Below are positions 36,301 through 39,496 of a DNA stretch of 39,496 nt, piece after piece. This DNA comes from a bacterium (GTDB taxonomy: Archaea; Nanoarchaeota; Nanoarchaeia; Woesearchaeales; UBA10216), in NCBI GenBank assembly GCA_024206195.1, contig JAAGZO010001196.1, positions 1 through 39,496 on the forward strand, in the 5' to 3' direction. The notes below the pieces were generated by a model that was given only the letters and a program-made list of their open reading frames with translations, made no database searches and was not told where the DNA came from. How positions within the stretch are numbered: position 1 is the first letter of the stretch; every line of letters starts with the position of its first letter. A program made the position numbers and the translations under genes.

Positions 36301-36338
36301 CTAGACGCTTTCGCTACTACATTTACACTTCTCTTCAT
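18306..36338 (-). CDS. Giant 6010-residue exported repeat protein
   Basis: One uninterrupted frame of 18 kb. The ATG at 36338 is chosen; the preceding TTG adds only one residue. Residues 1-27 are basic and 28-52 a hydrophobic signal or signal-anchor segment. Residues 328-513 hold two cadherin-like domains. About 1060-1420 is a non-repetitive region starting CPFVYSYNGTNWTFEHEAFPF. From about 1560 on, Ig-like repeats follow in several classes: Cys-pair (NCSLIING with WSVNCTD), YREND/CTWD, five 97-residue NRDW repeats (3493-4073), and Cys-rich pairs. There are two DUF2341-like domains (WWDSSWKQRK near 3032, WWNLSYRYRK near 5247). The C-terminus has an FN3-like domain and two GWN modules (near 5817 and 5919), with no membrane helix. 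Sequons are extremely dense, about ten in one 97-residue repeat. It lies 29 bases behind the 954-residue gene. I infer a giant glycosylated adhesin or surface fibre. Confidence 0.92.
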   Translation of the reverse strand: MKRSVNVVAKASSKRFNTKGVLGASSRNPWFFLLVVLFLTISISLIIPTIKGAADNSSVNDHQESAAPIYNGTNEILVQLEYESGTSWDADNDGVDTSDSTIDLTIRNSQFTWEVNESNLCTRWQTYSIENDTSTTVCFGAEKCCNFISLEPLHNAWNETFYSFIGRYGTTENNELSAQIIYVDYSLEEDDLFTEVYYSEWDTLTASFIEPAQDIITRISELLITPMQAIRGTVFLIQARLVYENESPIEGSSLEFYGNNVLIGTQTTDIMGYASFEWNTTPVLPDNYLINAAFSGQQNTFDQQTVNILSSFDTSTVIILPLNESENKAPVWDSEEYRFIIKKNETLILDLDKYFFDENGDNMTYSVSLSENINILQNDSLVELRPDIGFVGLIILFIEATDNNLSTTQQITILVEEHENLPPVFLSNVENQVILKGSRKELNLSSYVMDPEDDYLTFSSTIPGNVNVTFNESIVRFVPTKEYTGIDSIMFIVNDSKNAAYSNNVTLFVLTGKKEVLFEITDHNRQKLGFTARFFKNEDLVKEVREEKVSKTGMHGASVSAFGRERVELDIDSYDFEITVDDIPLNKIRFEGLEFSGKVELGLSSFDKQEYDLGNKKILNAYSVDPTRIKFASASVSAIAKGTELFECEDWDFFGQTCIGDWKKARDLIPGEEYSIKLTDKSSGYVETGIATINTKKSVYRPGETAEMIMVVLDSAGYLVEEADLLLEVTAPDNSTTLYSSSHDTIIETEPGIYEASYAKTDLEGNYSLIVEAVGIDVNSTMISYFTVMRYYEFDILRSTPVTTDPWQGAFNSSIQLVSYVDTDSFDFSEILPIEFTVTESSGAFVTESGNKKILTWNDLENNSVITYSVLPPLVTPELYEMGPAQITYNSGVFTELRPWYLAVDPISVGSNYSVSMGHLAYETERDSNPPNPYEYTSEATGADYTAISTSNDALWDTALADANSEYDIHIFHFNISANVSRLTTLNFTWEGRSNEQRADYDLSAYCWNVGTTGWELIDTDSDGSTTDVWWTKEITSGFDSYVNQTESEKWVYMMARFEHYVASCPFVYSYNGTNWTFEHEAFPFSVIGALEERTHDRLAYLEEVDGDYRIQIREELNEVSFVDDFDFYVVDHKGDGFVMPDIDGNMHTIQNLTSPKLCYDKYNFDCLNNVLVRDGVFWRDDFYEVMDVDDKSTWENEVVLMFDRPKDAEHGKFFLNVMKQPIITSAWVYYIRSIGENNWWLWEKLMRIPFLSKLLRASIAEGVDLKVDVWTGEEWRPIGNIKAGRETMDDFLFSVDLSDIEGEKVNIRLISSTGFYEIDYVAMDYSVDEEMIVHEVIPYHAVFNNKTDVYSKIAREDGDYASFTTGDIIDLRYKAPEKTEDWNRDHAVSIKGYYNFIKYGNNSISGFVKGLFSPWMNSVVSPKSIPKIMYPHSGNSNTLRTDYAEVVVEYYSLLTMNLSAPPEDYTMYLYNNTPRNITYTCNLSSDVDVDSISLYLTDDKDSNYAYNDTCSVSGLGGTCSWLKNMSVGNYTWNCLGENIDGEIAWGSNRTLVLNYTYIDSPVVVIKAPNGTIGDHTPSLNITLDALVDTLWYNIDGRENTTICNNCMGDIVKFLVVNESSYIINVYSNNSIGNIRENSSSFNLSMSGTYYDDYDDNSSIAEYDGTIWSTGIVSFTGDVGVTSNGNFIAHSINLTSTIEEIIDITWSTSGTDTTNNISIEVSFDDGASWYNATNGEGIQDVYLTETLLYRVLFATDDSNTITLQDLSITWGDPAPPNIILVGPDNNTLSTIVDITFEYDVTDTSSEILNCTLDLNDGQIRQNNQSYVDESSTNSIDMSLFEAEFFWFIECTDSSLNNGSSEIRKLIIDYTDPTLDYELPTPEDNDFLNTSELVVNITHTELHPGTIELQINGLPNQSRTYEAGSNKFTNFSGLFEDGVYNFSVFINDTHANYDSLPNRTVTIDTTFPAMTYEIPTPSNESNQTQDNFIVNVSFIEENPDTILLFINEVLNETRYYSGNFTNFSLINLDEGAYNYYVVLNDSARNTNRSGEQVVNIDYTPASLFLENPPEEGYDNTGIPTFSYNVTDNFIGVENCSLIIEDLINQTNYSIQESATQNFSQPMENGTYEWGVQCYDYTDNLNVSKIRNLTVDTTLPVVSLESVNDSQTAINKQVCINATVTDTFSGVFEVLAEIDKPSSGLVNFTLENDSICDSAGGDVYAAVVDNNEEGNYTWIRTFAIDKASNQELVTPLEPTNWSAVSQVFISASMLEPTVNVTLNESDELLTYSFIQECQVFCSLSSTDPCEGVFIKSQLKDIVWEDITDISGYLTSNSSFFECGQIAIGASCNATFNLTSNMTSGDNDLPLRCHGNSTNAPIDFSADINVTINDHPSAAFAYPDDGIWLHGTEQLDASSSTDDRNLDLYTFEVDNNVGFDSSTEICSGSDETCMFDTESPGSCSEESLSCYLRLNLTDGDGLLNSTVITIGIDNIGPTSVLDRPLNGTNYTGSSHTINATVIDLGSGINFTNFSYRENDLSEWSPACSDLDGEAPFDCTWDISSLPDGNYYQIKVFSTDYEENPGANDTHYNITLDRTSPFIHLEKPLNDSWNLDDIIFFYNVSDEHSSISNCSLILDSVVNVTNKSITKNQSLNFSVDNLDEGNHTWRVRCVDFLGNENSSETRLIKVDVSGPVSTLVMPQNLSNISATAYSTNASSYDSVGIGVNSTTFWYRENDESEWQFICTNFTAPYLCNWDTGSLSEGTFYEIRVGTNDTLGNIGTNDTHTNITLDRTPAMINLESPENNTYDVFGHITFNYNASDALIDIANCSLIINGTINLTDTTISEDVTQSFQQDFENGTYLWGVNCTDLAGNINSSETRNLTVEPDMDPPWINLTFPTNNSIDSDGNVDFQFNVTDELSGIWNCSLIINGIFNKSNETAIAEGQINAITQTNFDTGQYNWSINCTDDSGDRNVGSSYAYNLTVQIASVIVVNLSSDQPSYERGEIANLSTTVKDEFDNDLDLDVIMDVIKGNTTIPWWDSSWKQRKPIMINSSSDQEDVLIEVNLSGLDGNIQSCNNEIRIIKTDGQFNIGSMRRSVTAGDDYNFCMVWFRANVTTGVDSTSFFAYYNNTNAESPGNTESRRIFSSVESGEAGGLIAFGAGYNVNSGSYSDTLSDNNVYYGVGRINGFIQNVDLGAYIRLNYSFPDLKITDQDVASLNFSITYCHSNDVAVPITCVGAMTGAPNNPVNAELYNFETSIWDTIGTFSQDGSSPNEQTKAFSEESSIDDYIDDDTLKVSIRYETDATMQATWGNEDGSFALDYATFEVFYYETINDTVSANGTMQELMLSEVDSTGPDGLWTYEWDTFNKSFTNYSAVSLAYGSGYGNETDYALFEILPDTTKPYTILNSPSNDSWNSTNDIEFYYTPADNSFHFSNCSLIIDDLINQTNTTPILYEQQNGFTVDDIYDGSYNWSINCTDYAENANKSEVWLLHIDTTFPLIELYNITEENDTYFNRDWIFVNVSIFDINEDNVTFFLFNSTDLVNETMLLVGNRSINFTELSNTNEEYYYNVTVKDKAGNSNSTLTRLLTLDSMWPTVEFGENIEENNSYFNRNWIYVNVSAYDLNEDNITFFLYNSTHLVDKETLPAGTRDYNFTGIADADEEYYYNVTVYDKAGNSNSTGILFITLDSTSPVVDFGDGTEDDNTYFNRDWINVTVTVFDTNEDNITFVLFNSTHIVNETTLLAGNRTINFTDLLDTNEEYYYNVSVLDKAGNNGTTATRTITLDSLVPTASLDMPSNDSWESSSSIDLSYTPYDVNPEACVLYHNASGEFVANETNSAVENGVQDTVTLEFDDGTYDWNVWCNDSAGNYAFNESNYTFNIDTVYPEIDFDIGTEDNDTFFNRDWIAVNVSIIEDNFNNLTFFLFNSTGVVNETTLLAGNTSFNFTGILDTNELYYYNVTARDKAGNANTTLTRVLTLDSMLPTVEFGFGTENNDTYFNRDWIYVNVSAYDGNEANITFFLFDSAYDLVNETTLLKGNRSFNFTGLLDTNEEYYYNVSVMDTAGTSNSTPVRKITLDSISPTINFTIPTPANETNQTAGTLTINVTHYDVNPDSVILFFDGSPTIRKYSTAFTNITLTDIDDGDYAYYVSINDSAGNSNMTEIWFVTVDSTPPFVDLEIPLNDTFTDNPEVVFRYQVSDDLLTIENCSLLIEGVINKTNHTVTKDVSQNFTQTFEDGNINWSVSCSDTLGNTNTSETRLVKVDTSFPQFTDPNLNTTNASIYEYVCLNITVTDTFSGVNTVTAQIELPSKDIQPVEMSDSATTLCDGENGNNVYSVEYAASQRGWHNWTFAVANDTAGNENSTLVGFSWNSTSVGSVTVNLTYPEDDIELNESEPDLNYTYEHACEAVCDLTKQNCSYVHIIAEYNVSLSSHITTTSQFLISNNDSYDCGNLTAGGDPCLYNFTIRSSLDAGDKSFRVRCKANSTDVGEYYSSESIVINTNDHPNATFTYPENGTILHAVEMLNASSSIDDQGLQNYTFELDDNPLFTSPTLLCNTQDLNCSFNTSDQSQCSQESYDCYLRLNVTDNDGLRNSTQIAVMIDNNGPTATLDLPSNLQNISENATVINATAVDLGIGVETLLFEYREDDEAVWQFICTNSTEPYECLANMTGLTDGQTYEFRVSANDTFGNIGDYDVHQNITINRTGPFAYMYLPRYMENISSETFEVNVTIEEIFTPVSEVRFDYRANDEDSFSFACEDTDGTEPFECTWTITGLSDGITYELRAIAKDIYGNGGAFDVSTNITIDMSSPAVNLEEPLDLDLNPSNLSFYYNTSDALRAVANCSLIINGTINQTDDSIAVGVTQQFDGLNFDEGQYNWSVNCTDDLGNENSSEFRTVVIDKLGPVSVLDLPSQMENISIDTFTVNASVTDAGIGVAHVTFEYREHHLSSWKEICNLSSPDYECTWDTGSLSEGTDYQVRVWANDTYRNVGDYDTHLNITIDRTVPFITLVIPENDSQDADGDDILFGYTVSDDLLEISNCSLSINGSVDIDYSITKDILQTFTFSGLEYGNHSWYVNCTDTAGNTNISNPRNIEIAGDTDPPLINLSYPTNGSTLGSNDVTFWYNVSDLLTDISSCTLVINDTINMTNESAIVENQLNSFDVNDVYDGRYRWYVNCTDTALTPNTGNSSVYEVNVIESTTIVVTLPSTRVTYERTAIEGEIVNVTTISTDKYSNPFPTNITSSIIVGNSTIPWWNLSYRYRKEINISNINNGTIIANYTINHSIETITLINESRLQETGADLRVIYLDDNTNYFMELNRILYNLNTTDTRVLFRTQNDIEIDNSNVRYYIYYGNSTVTDPPANKSEVYFHYDSFDTNTLSSYNTTRAFDDPDEDVDGTLTHDAAALTIDYTGTQDYGKSIRDESKSLTDVEIDVHQEFEQLPGTALTAEFELGARVTGDTYYFFKIQSQSFFNSEIGRYNEGSSTSLLTKKLSNYATGNTYHLKFIVYDVNTTTVNLRVYINDEEVMSVNDSDIGNRITAAGGFGTGSTQFIGSWDNLTVRRYIPDEPVTLTGEEEQIILMESGETSEAGIFNFTFNSLNLIYGNYSIVSLASRPPSYNNGIGFRFFNITTDLTPPAISLTSPENYFNTTDNTFNFNWTADDYVDSNITCNLTFDGIVNTSNIDSFDETLTNVTIGILPEGTILWNITCVDDSNNSNTSNMWNFTIVDSPDNVTVEIEDDNETVILAWEQKDYAAEYFVYVKDDFSSEFSSTPNVTTTEQSWQDTTANESTFRFYKISTNKGATNKSGDILMGKHGIELYDGWNMLSMSLNITNGTIDNGTNDGYDLAVKPVACIDAIWRYNESLENPWEQLTYEDSSWIPAGENSKNFTRFDSTGGYWVEVTGSCNLTIVGFVPEENVNTSLISGWNTVGWYSPNSSTLPINGDVAYPVDVEPTESVQAIDRYNALTDRFEVTMFFSGWGWWPAWDNQDFTSLEPGKGYYFDATESSIWKHDPNT
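19150..24110 (-). repeat. Second copy of a ~1500-residue domain superblock
   Basis: Domain order: IPTPANETNQT domain (near 24087), Cys-pair Ig, TFSGV domain (near 23440), Cys-rich domain (near 23110), DHPNATF/YPENG domain (near 22820), two YR-type domains (near 22420 and 22110), Cys-pair Ig, YR-type (near 21520), two Cys-pair Ig, a YER linker, a DUF2341-like domain (first Trp at 20598), an NYSIVSLA segment and a Cys-pair Ig. It matches the block at 25870-30440 in order apart from one extra YR-type domain. Confidence 0.75.
24120..25862 (-). repeat. Exact 291-bp repeats (five NRDW units plus one Cys-type unit)
   Basis: Equivalent codons of FNRDW units fall at 25801, 25510, 25219, 24637 and 24346. 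All differences are 291 or twice 291, so the intervening Cys-type domain is also exactly 97 residues. Each unit reads FNRDW-VNVS, then FFLFNST, NETTLL-GNR, LDTNEEYYYNV, DKAGN and TLDS. Adjacent units are also similar at the DNA level. Confidence 0.9.
25870..30440 (-). repeat. First copy of a ~1500-residue domain superblock
   Basis: Domain order: IPTPSNESNQT domain (near 30414), Cys-pair Ig, TFSGV domain (near 29790), Cys-rich domain (near 29450), DHPSAAF/YPDDG domain (near 29160), YR-type (near 28740), Cys-pair Ig, YR-type (near 28150), two Cys-pair Ig, a YERGE linker, a DUF2341-like domain (first Trp at 27243), an NYSAVSLA segment and a Cys-pair Ig. The offset to the second copy is 6327 bp at the first domain and 6645 bp at DUF2341; the 318-bp difference corresponds to the one extra domain. 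Confidence 0.75.
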
Positions 36339-36367
36339 CAACGACCACTTTCAATACTAATGATTAA

Positions 36368-39232
36368 TTATAATTTTTTTGAGTCTTTGATTTTTTTGTG
36401 AAGATCAAGGCACTTTCCATATACCTCTGACCTGAATTGTGTAGGTAGACCCTGATAGATTAGCTTCACTTTGGGATAAAGCAAACGTGCTTCATACTCT
36501 TGCCTATTTTGAAGACAGAAATGCGCCTCGCTGATTAAACTGTTCAATTTTATCAACTTTTCAACATCCCCTTTTTTGTGTCCATCACCAAGCCTCTTAT
36601 TTATATCCGCAATCATAGGGTAAAGCTTGTCTGATATGTCTCCCTCTAAATTGTTAATATGGTCATACATATCATTAAGTAGCAGGTATGAATCCTGCTT
36701 ATAAGCCCCTTCAGTTACTTCTGGTTGTGCACCCTTTATATTTTTTGCGAATATCTTAGGGAATTCCATCTCTTCTCGCACAAAGAAGAAATAATATACT
36801 CCCAAAAGCACTATTGTGCTTAGTCCTAGCCAGACGAATAGCGAGCTTAATTTACCAAAACCAAAGTTATCTTTAAAGAATGTTCCTACAGAGAAACCAG
36901 TCACTTTGCTTGATTCCATGCTGTAATCATTGAATGCTGTCAAAACAACTGATTTTGACTTTTTAACCTCTTCAACAGGCACAGTTGCGTGTATTATATA
37001 CTTGATTGTTTTACCTTCAAAACCAAGCTCAAAGAAACCCCACTTAAGCACCGGATCATTCTCCACAATCTCATAACCAGATGTTAAAAGTTCTATATCA
37101 CCTGCACTCTCTACAACTGTCTTAGGTATCATCTCCATAACAAAGATGTCGCTTAAGGACTCAGGATCTTCATAGATTATGTTCTTTTTTATCAAAGTGT
37201 TATCTTGTGTTACCTTATCCAGATACTCTATTGTGTACAGCTTAACAGATATTTCTACTTTTACCTTCTCCTGCAGCTTCTTATTGAGCTTTTCATAATC
37301 CTTAGTGTCGCTTTCCTCTGTTATTGTTCCTTCGAGGAACTTGGCCATTGCCTCTTCAATGATTTCATCATTTAAGCCCTGTATAAATTCAGCTTGTTCC
37401 ATTATAGATACATCAATTGGTGTTGCCTGCCTTACTTTCTTAGAGTCAAGCTCTATGTTCTTTATGTCAGTTTCAAGCTCTCCCTGTGTTGAGTATGAAT
37501 CCTTTAATGCTTCTAGCCTTGCTTTTACACTCTCAATCGTAGACTTTGACCTGCCTATTTCTTCAAGTATTCCCAGCTCAGCTATCAGCTCGCTCTTTGC
37601 TGTGTCACTTGTCTCCTGGAGATTTTTCTCTGCCTCTTCAAGGTCTATTAACAGCGAATCTGCTTGTTTCATTGAAATATCTACAAGTGGTACAAGAGCT
37701 GGTGGAAGAACCTTAGGTGTTTCATCATCAACATTTGTTACTGGCTTTGAAGATGATGAGCTTCCTGTTTCTGATGTTGCATAAACCTCGTCTGACAACT
37801 GCCCTCTGTTTCCTGCAGTATCCATTATTGCAACCTTGTAATAATAGGTTACCATATCTTCGGCTGATGTATCTGTAAATAAAGTTCCATTTACTGTTCC
37901 ATAGAAATCTATGTAGTTCACACCAGGTGTTGTTGAACGATAGATCTCATAGTATTCTACATCTGGTCCATCAAAGAACCATTCCATCTGTATATCTCCA
38001 TTTTTCAGGCTTGTTGCTTCCAGGTTTATTGGAATTGATGGCTGCGATGTGTCAACTAGGAAAAGTTTTCCATCTGTAACTATTGTTCCTGTATTGCCAT
38101 CAGTATCTGTTCCTGAAAAGTAAAAGGTTCCTACTTGATTATCATCCTCTGGTCTTATTATCATGTATCCAGTCCAAAGACTATCTTCTCCTGTAAGAGG
38201 AACCTGTCTGTGTGAGCCAGAATCAAGTGAGTATGCAAGATAAGGTTCTTCATCCATATTCTTTGATGTGAGCAAAGTGACCTCTATCACTCCTGCCTTT
38301 ATAGGGCTTATATCACTCATCTGCACCTCGGCTGTTGGCAACAGCTTTACCTCAAAGCTAATGTGATAAACAGATGCAGTTACATGACCAATTGTGTCTT
38401 CACACTTAATGTAATAGTTCTGGCTTCCTTCTGAAACAGTGATTGTCTTGCTGTGAATTGTTTTGCCTGTAACCGCAAACTCAGTCATGTCTGAGAAGTT
38501 GCTGGCTGAATTATCACTGAACCTACATGTTGCGTTTTCATTTGTCTCTAGGTATAATGTTGTTAGTTCGCTTGTCACTGATCCCTTTGGCGAATAATCA
38601 GTTATCTCTGGCGGTGTAGAATCTGTAAATAGCGTTCTATTTCCAACAGCAAGTTTGTTTCCAGCTTTGTCTGCACATTCAACTGCCCAGAGGTGCTCTC
38701 CATCAGGCATTGAAATAAGCATGTCATTAAGCCAGCCGCTAACAACTGCACTGTCTTTTGCCCGAATATTCCATCCAGACTCGTTTGTGAAAAGACTGCA
38801 TTCCTCAAGATTTGTATCAGCTGGTGTGTAACTGAATGTTACATCATCATAACTAAGCATTACATTGTCTGCTGGTGCATTCAGTGATATTCCTGGCAAT
38901 GTTATGTCAACAGTAAGTGTTCTGGCATCAGTTATTGTTGTTTCACTGTTATTGTTTGTGCAGCTTATCTGCCATGTGTAGCTTGTCTCTGATAATGTTT
39001 CTGTAAAGCTCTGCAGCACTCCTTGCATGATTGAAAGATCAGTTTGAATAATAGAGCTGTCAATAATCAATGAGCAGTTGTCAACAGGCACTGTATCTGA
39101 AACAAGATATTCTATAGTTGCCTCTTGTGCGTTCAAGAACCTGTTATCTACTGTTTCAGGGCTTACATAAGGTGCTGCAGCCACTAAAGGCAACATCAGA
39201 AGAGCCATTAAGAGTAACATTAGGGCTCTCAT
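36368..39232 (-). CDS. Ig/FN3 membrane protein with coiled coil and cytoplasmic helical tail
   Basis: A 954-residue type I membrane protein. Residues 1-19 are a signal peptide. Two Ig-like domains of the same Cys-pair class as in the giant protein follow (VDNCSLIIDS with WQISCTN; EECSLFTNE with WAVECADKAGN), then two more beta domains. An FN3 domain lies at about 405-495 (MEWFFDGPDVEYYEIYRS, then YYYKVAIMDTAGN). A coiled coil runs from about 525 to 640, then a beta domain (VKLYTIEYLDKV through KYIIHATVPVEEV). A transmembrane helix is at about 795-817, and a cytoplasmic helical domain of about 130 residues follows. That domain's end resembles the C-terminus of the coiled-coil protein at 10263-11420. 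The ATG overlaps the stop of the RHH gene as ATGA, and the giant gene follows by 29 bases. I infer a membrane anchor and cytoplasmic link for the giant protein. Confidence 0.88.
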   Translation of the reverse strand: MRALMLLLMALLMLPLVAAAPYVSPETVDNRFLNAQEATIEYLVSDTVPVDNCSLIIDSSIIQTDLSIMQGVLQSFTETLSETSYTWQISCTNNNSETTITDARTLTVDITLPGISLNAPADNVMLSYDDVTFSYTPADTNLEECSLFTNESGWNIRAKDSAVVSGWLNDMLISMPDGEHLWAVECADKAGNKLAVGNRTLFTDSTPPEITDYSPKGSVTSELTTLYLETNENATCRFSDNSASNFSDMTEFAVTGKTIHSKTITVSEGSQNYYIKCEDTIGHVTASVYHISFEVKLLPTAEVQMSDISPIKAGVIEVTLLTSKNMDEEPYLAYSLDSGSHRQVPLTGEDSLWTGYMIIRPEDDNQVGTFYFSGTDTDGNTGTIVTDGKLFLVDTSQPSIPINLEATSLKNGDIQMEWFFDGPDVEYYEIYRSTTPGVNYIDFYGTVNGTLFTDTSAEDMVTYYYKVAIMDTAGNRGQLSDEVYATSETGSSSSSKPVTNVDDETPKVLPPALVPLVDISMKQADSLLIDLEEAEKNLQETSDTAKSELIAELGILEEIGRSKSTIESVKARLEALKDSYSTQGELETDIKNIELDSKKVRQATPIDVSIMEQAEFIQGLNDEIIEEAMAKFLEGTITEESDTKDYEKLNKKLQEKVKVEISVKLYTIEYLDKVTQDNTLIKKNIIYEDPESLSDIFVMEMIPKTVVESAGDIELLTSGYEIVENDPVLKWGFFELGFEGKTIKYIIHATVPVEEVKKSKSVVLTAFNDYSMESSKVTGFSVGTFFKDNFGFGKLSSLFVWLGLSTIVLLGVYYFFFVREEMEFPKIFAKNIKGAQPEVTEGAYKQDSYLLLNDMYDHINNLEGDISDKLYPMIADINKRLGDGHKKGDVEKLIKLNSLISEAHFCLQNRQEYEARLLYPKVKLIYQGLPTQFRSEVYGKCLDLHKKIKDSKKL

Positions 39233-39390
39233 TTCTTCGTCACCTCATCTATCATTGCTTTGTCCTTTTTCACAGCTTCTTCTATTGCCTTCTCAAGATA
39301 CTTACCCAAAGGCACACCCTTCAGAACAGAGATTACCTTAGCTTGTGTGTGCAGATCCTCTTTTAATCCTATATTTACACGCTTTGCCAA
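39229..39390 (-). CDS. 53-residue ribbon-helix-helix protein, operon leader
   Basis: A small gene starting with TTG at 39390. It reads TLAKRVNIGLKEDLHTQAKV and then VLKGVPLGKYLEKAIEEAVKKDK. This is the ribbon-helix-helix pattern of CopG/Arc/VapB-type DNA-binding proteins: a short strand KRVNIGL, helix 1, a turn at KGVPLG, and helix 2. No ATG or GTG exists in this frame before an upstream stop, so TTG is the only start. A GGTG lies six bases before it and the strand begins two residues later, as the fold needs. The stop overlaps the ATG of the 954-residue gene (ATGA), making it the first gene of the operon. Palindromes AGTATACT and TACTATAGTA lie at the expected transcription start. I infer an autoregulator of the operon; no toxin partner is visible, so an antitoxin role is unlikely here. 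Confidence 0.8.
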   Translation of the reverse strand: MAKRVNIGLKEDLHTQAKVISVLKGVPLGKYLEKAIEEAVKKDKAMIDEVTKK

Positions 39391-39401
39391 GGTGACACCA
39401 A

Positions 39402-39431
39402 CATTATACCAGTATACTTATTACTATAGTA
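39402..39431. promoter_or_regulatory. Probable RHH operator at the operon start
   Basis: AGTATACT (39411-39418) and TACTATAGTA (39422-39431) are perfect palindromes about 12 bp apart centre to centre, with a further TATAC at 39405. They lie between the TATA box and the TTG start, around the expected transcription start, the usual place for a dimeric RHH repressor. A nine-codon ORF (ATG at 39404) overlaps the TTG start in another frame. Confidence 0.5.
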
Positions 39432-39448
39432 CACTTCTATGATGGAGG

Positions 39449-39461
39449 TTATATAAATAGT
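39449..39461 (-). promoter_or_regulatory. TATA box of the 27.5-kb operon
   Basis: The minus strand reads ACTATTTATATAAC. Transcription would start near 39430, leaving a leader of about 40 bases. No other clear promoter is seen before the giant gene, so this box may drive the whole operon. Confidence 0.6.
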
Positions 39462-39496
39462 TTACTCTTTTTTATGACTTTTATGACTTTTAGAAA

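Noticed and set aside
18306..36338. Assembly artefact from collapsed or duplicated repeats
   Set aside because: The repeat copies differ throughout in sequence, the frame stays open for 18 kb, and the two superblocks differ by a whole domain. An artefact would more likely give near-identical copies or frameshifts.
37305..37784. 159-codon plus-strand frame inside the 954-residue gene
   Set aside because: It is Ser-rich and antisense to a coiled-coil region rich in Glu, Lys and Leu, with no start signals. It is a shadow frame.
11900..39232. Type IV pilin or archaellin subunits in the operon
   Set aside because: The signal peptides lack the class III pattern (charged residue plus G/A directly before the hydrophobic core with a following Glu), and no pilus ATPase or membrane platform gene is present.
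39229..39390. Antitoxin of a toxin-antitoxin pair
   Set aside because: The fold fits VapB or CopG antitoxins, but the next gene is a 954-residue surface protein, not a toxin, and nothing toxin-like lies upstream within the window.
1..39496. tRNA, rRNA, insertion sequence or prophage
   Set aside because: I saw no cloverleaf-compatible stretch, no rRNA sequence, no transposase or integrase motif, and no terminal inverted repeats with target duplications.

Overview
The window comes from an AT-rich archaeal genome, most likely a DPANN lineage such as Woesearchaeota or Pacearchaeota. I infer this from an archaeal ATP-dependent DNA ligase, TATA boxes about 25-30 bases before start codons (several implying leaderless transcripts), GGAGG-type ribosome binding sites, a PGF-pre-PGF surface domain, and abundant N-glycosylation sequons in exported proteins. 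The lineage is an inference; no rRNA or tRNA is present to settle it.

Layout. (1) 101-3776: housekeeping block with a DNA ligase carrying a zinc-ribbon insertion, a NIF3/DUF34-family protein, and a convergent DHH phosphoesterase. (2) 3944-7653: a small S26B-type signal peptidase next to two paralogous two-gene cassettes on the minus strand. Each cassette has an ArsR-like winged-helix regulator followed by a secreted surface protein with a strong Shine-Dalgarno site. Each is preceded by the same promoter/operator layout: a TATA box, then two GTATAC palindromes exactly 29 bp apart. (3) 7700-7984: four AT-rich hairpins spaced 85-87 bp, with U-rich intervals on the minus strand. (4) 7976-10107: two membrane-anchored exported proteins sharing a domain. 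(5) 10263-11903: plus-strand cytoplasmic coiled-coil protein and a small winged-helix-like protein. (6) 39390-11900: a tightly packed minus-strand operon of about 27.5 kb with six genes. They are a 53-residue ribbon-helix-helix protein, a 954-residue membrane-anchored Ig/FN3 protein, a giant 6010-residue exported repeat protein, a cadherin-like PGF-pre-PGF protein, a secreted Ig-like protein, and a two-part Cys-rich membrane protein.

How it may work together. About 85% of the window encodes cell-envelope proteins or their likely regulators. The large operon looks like the blueprint of one extracellular assembly: a giant glycosylated fibre or adhesin with several membrane-anchored partners, under a small autoregulated RHH protein. 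The duplicated regulator/surface-protein cassettes look like a switchable pair of major surface proteins. The neighbouring signal peptidase may process exported products. The cytoplasmic tail of the 954-residue protein resembles the C-terminus of the coiled-coil protein at 10263-11420, which suggests a link from the envelope to the cytoplasm. These functional links are inferences from sequence and gene order.
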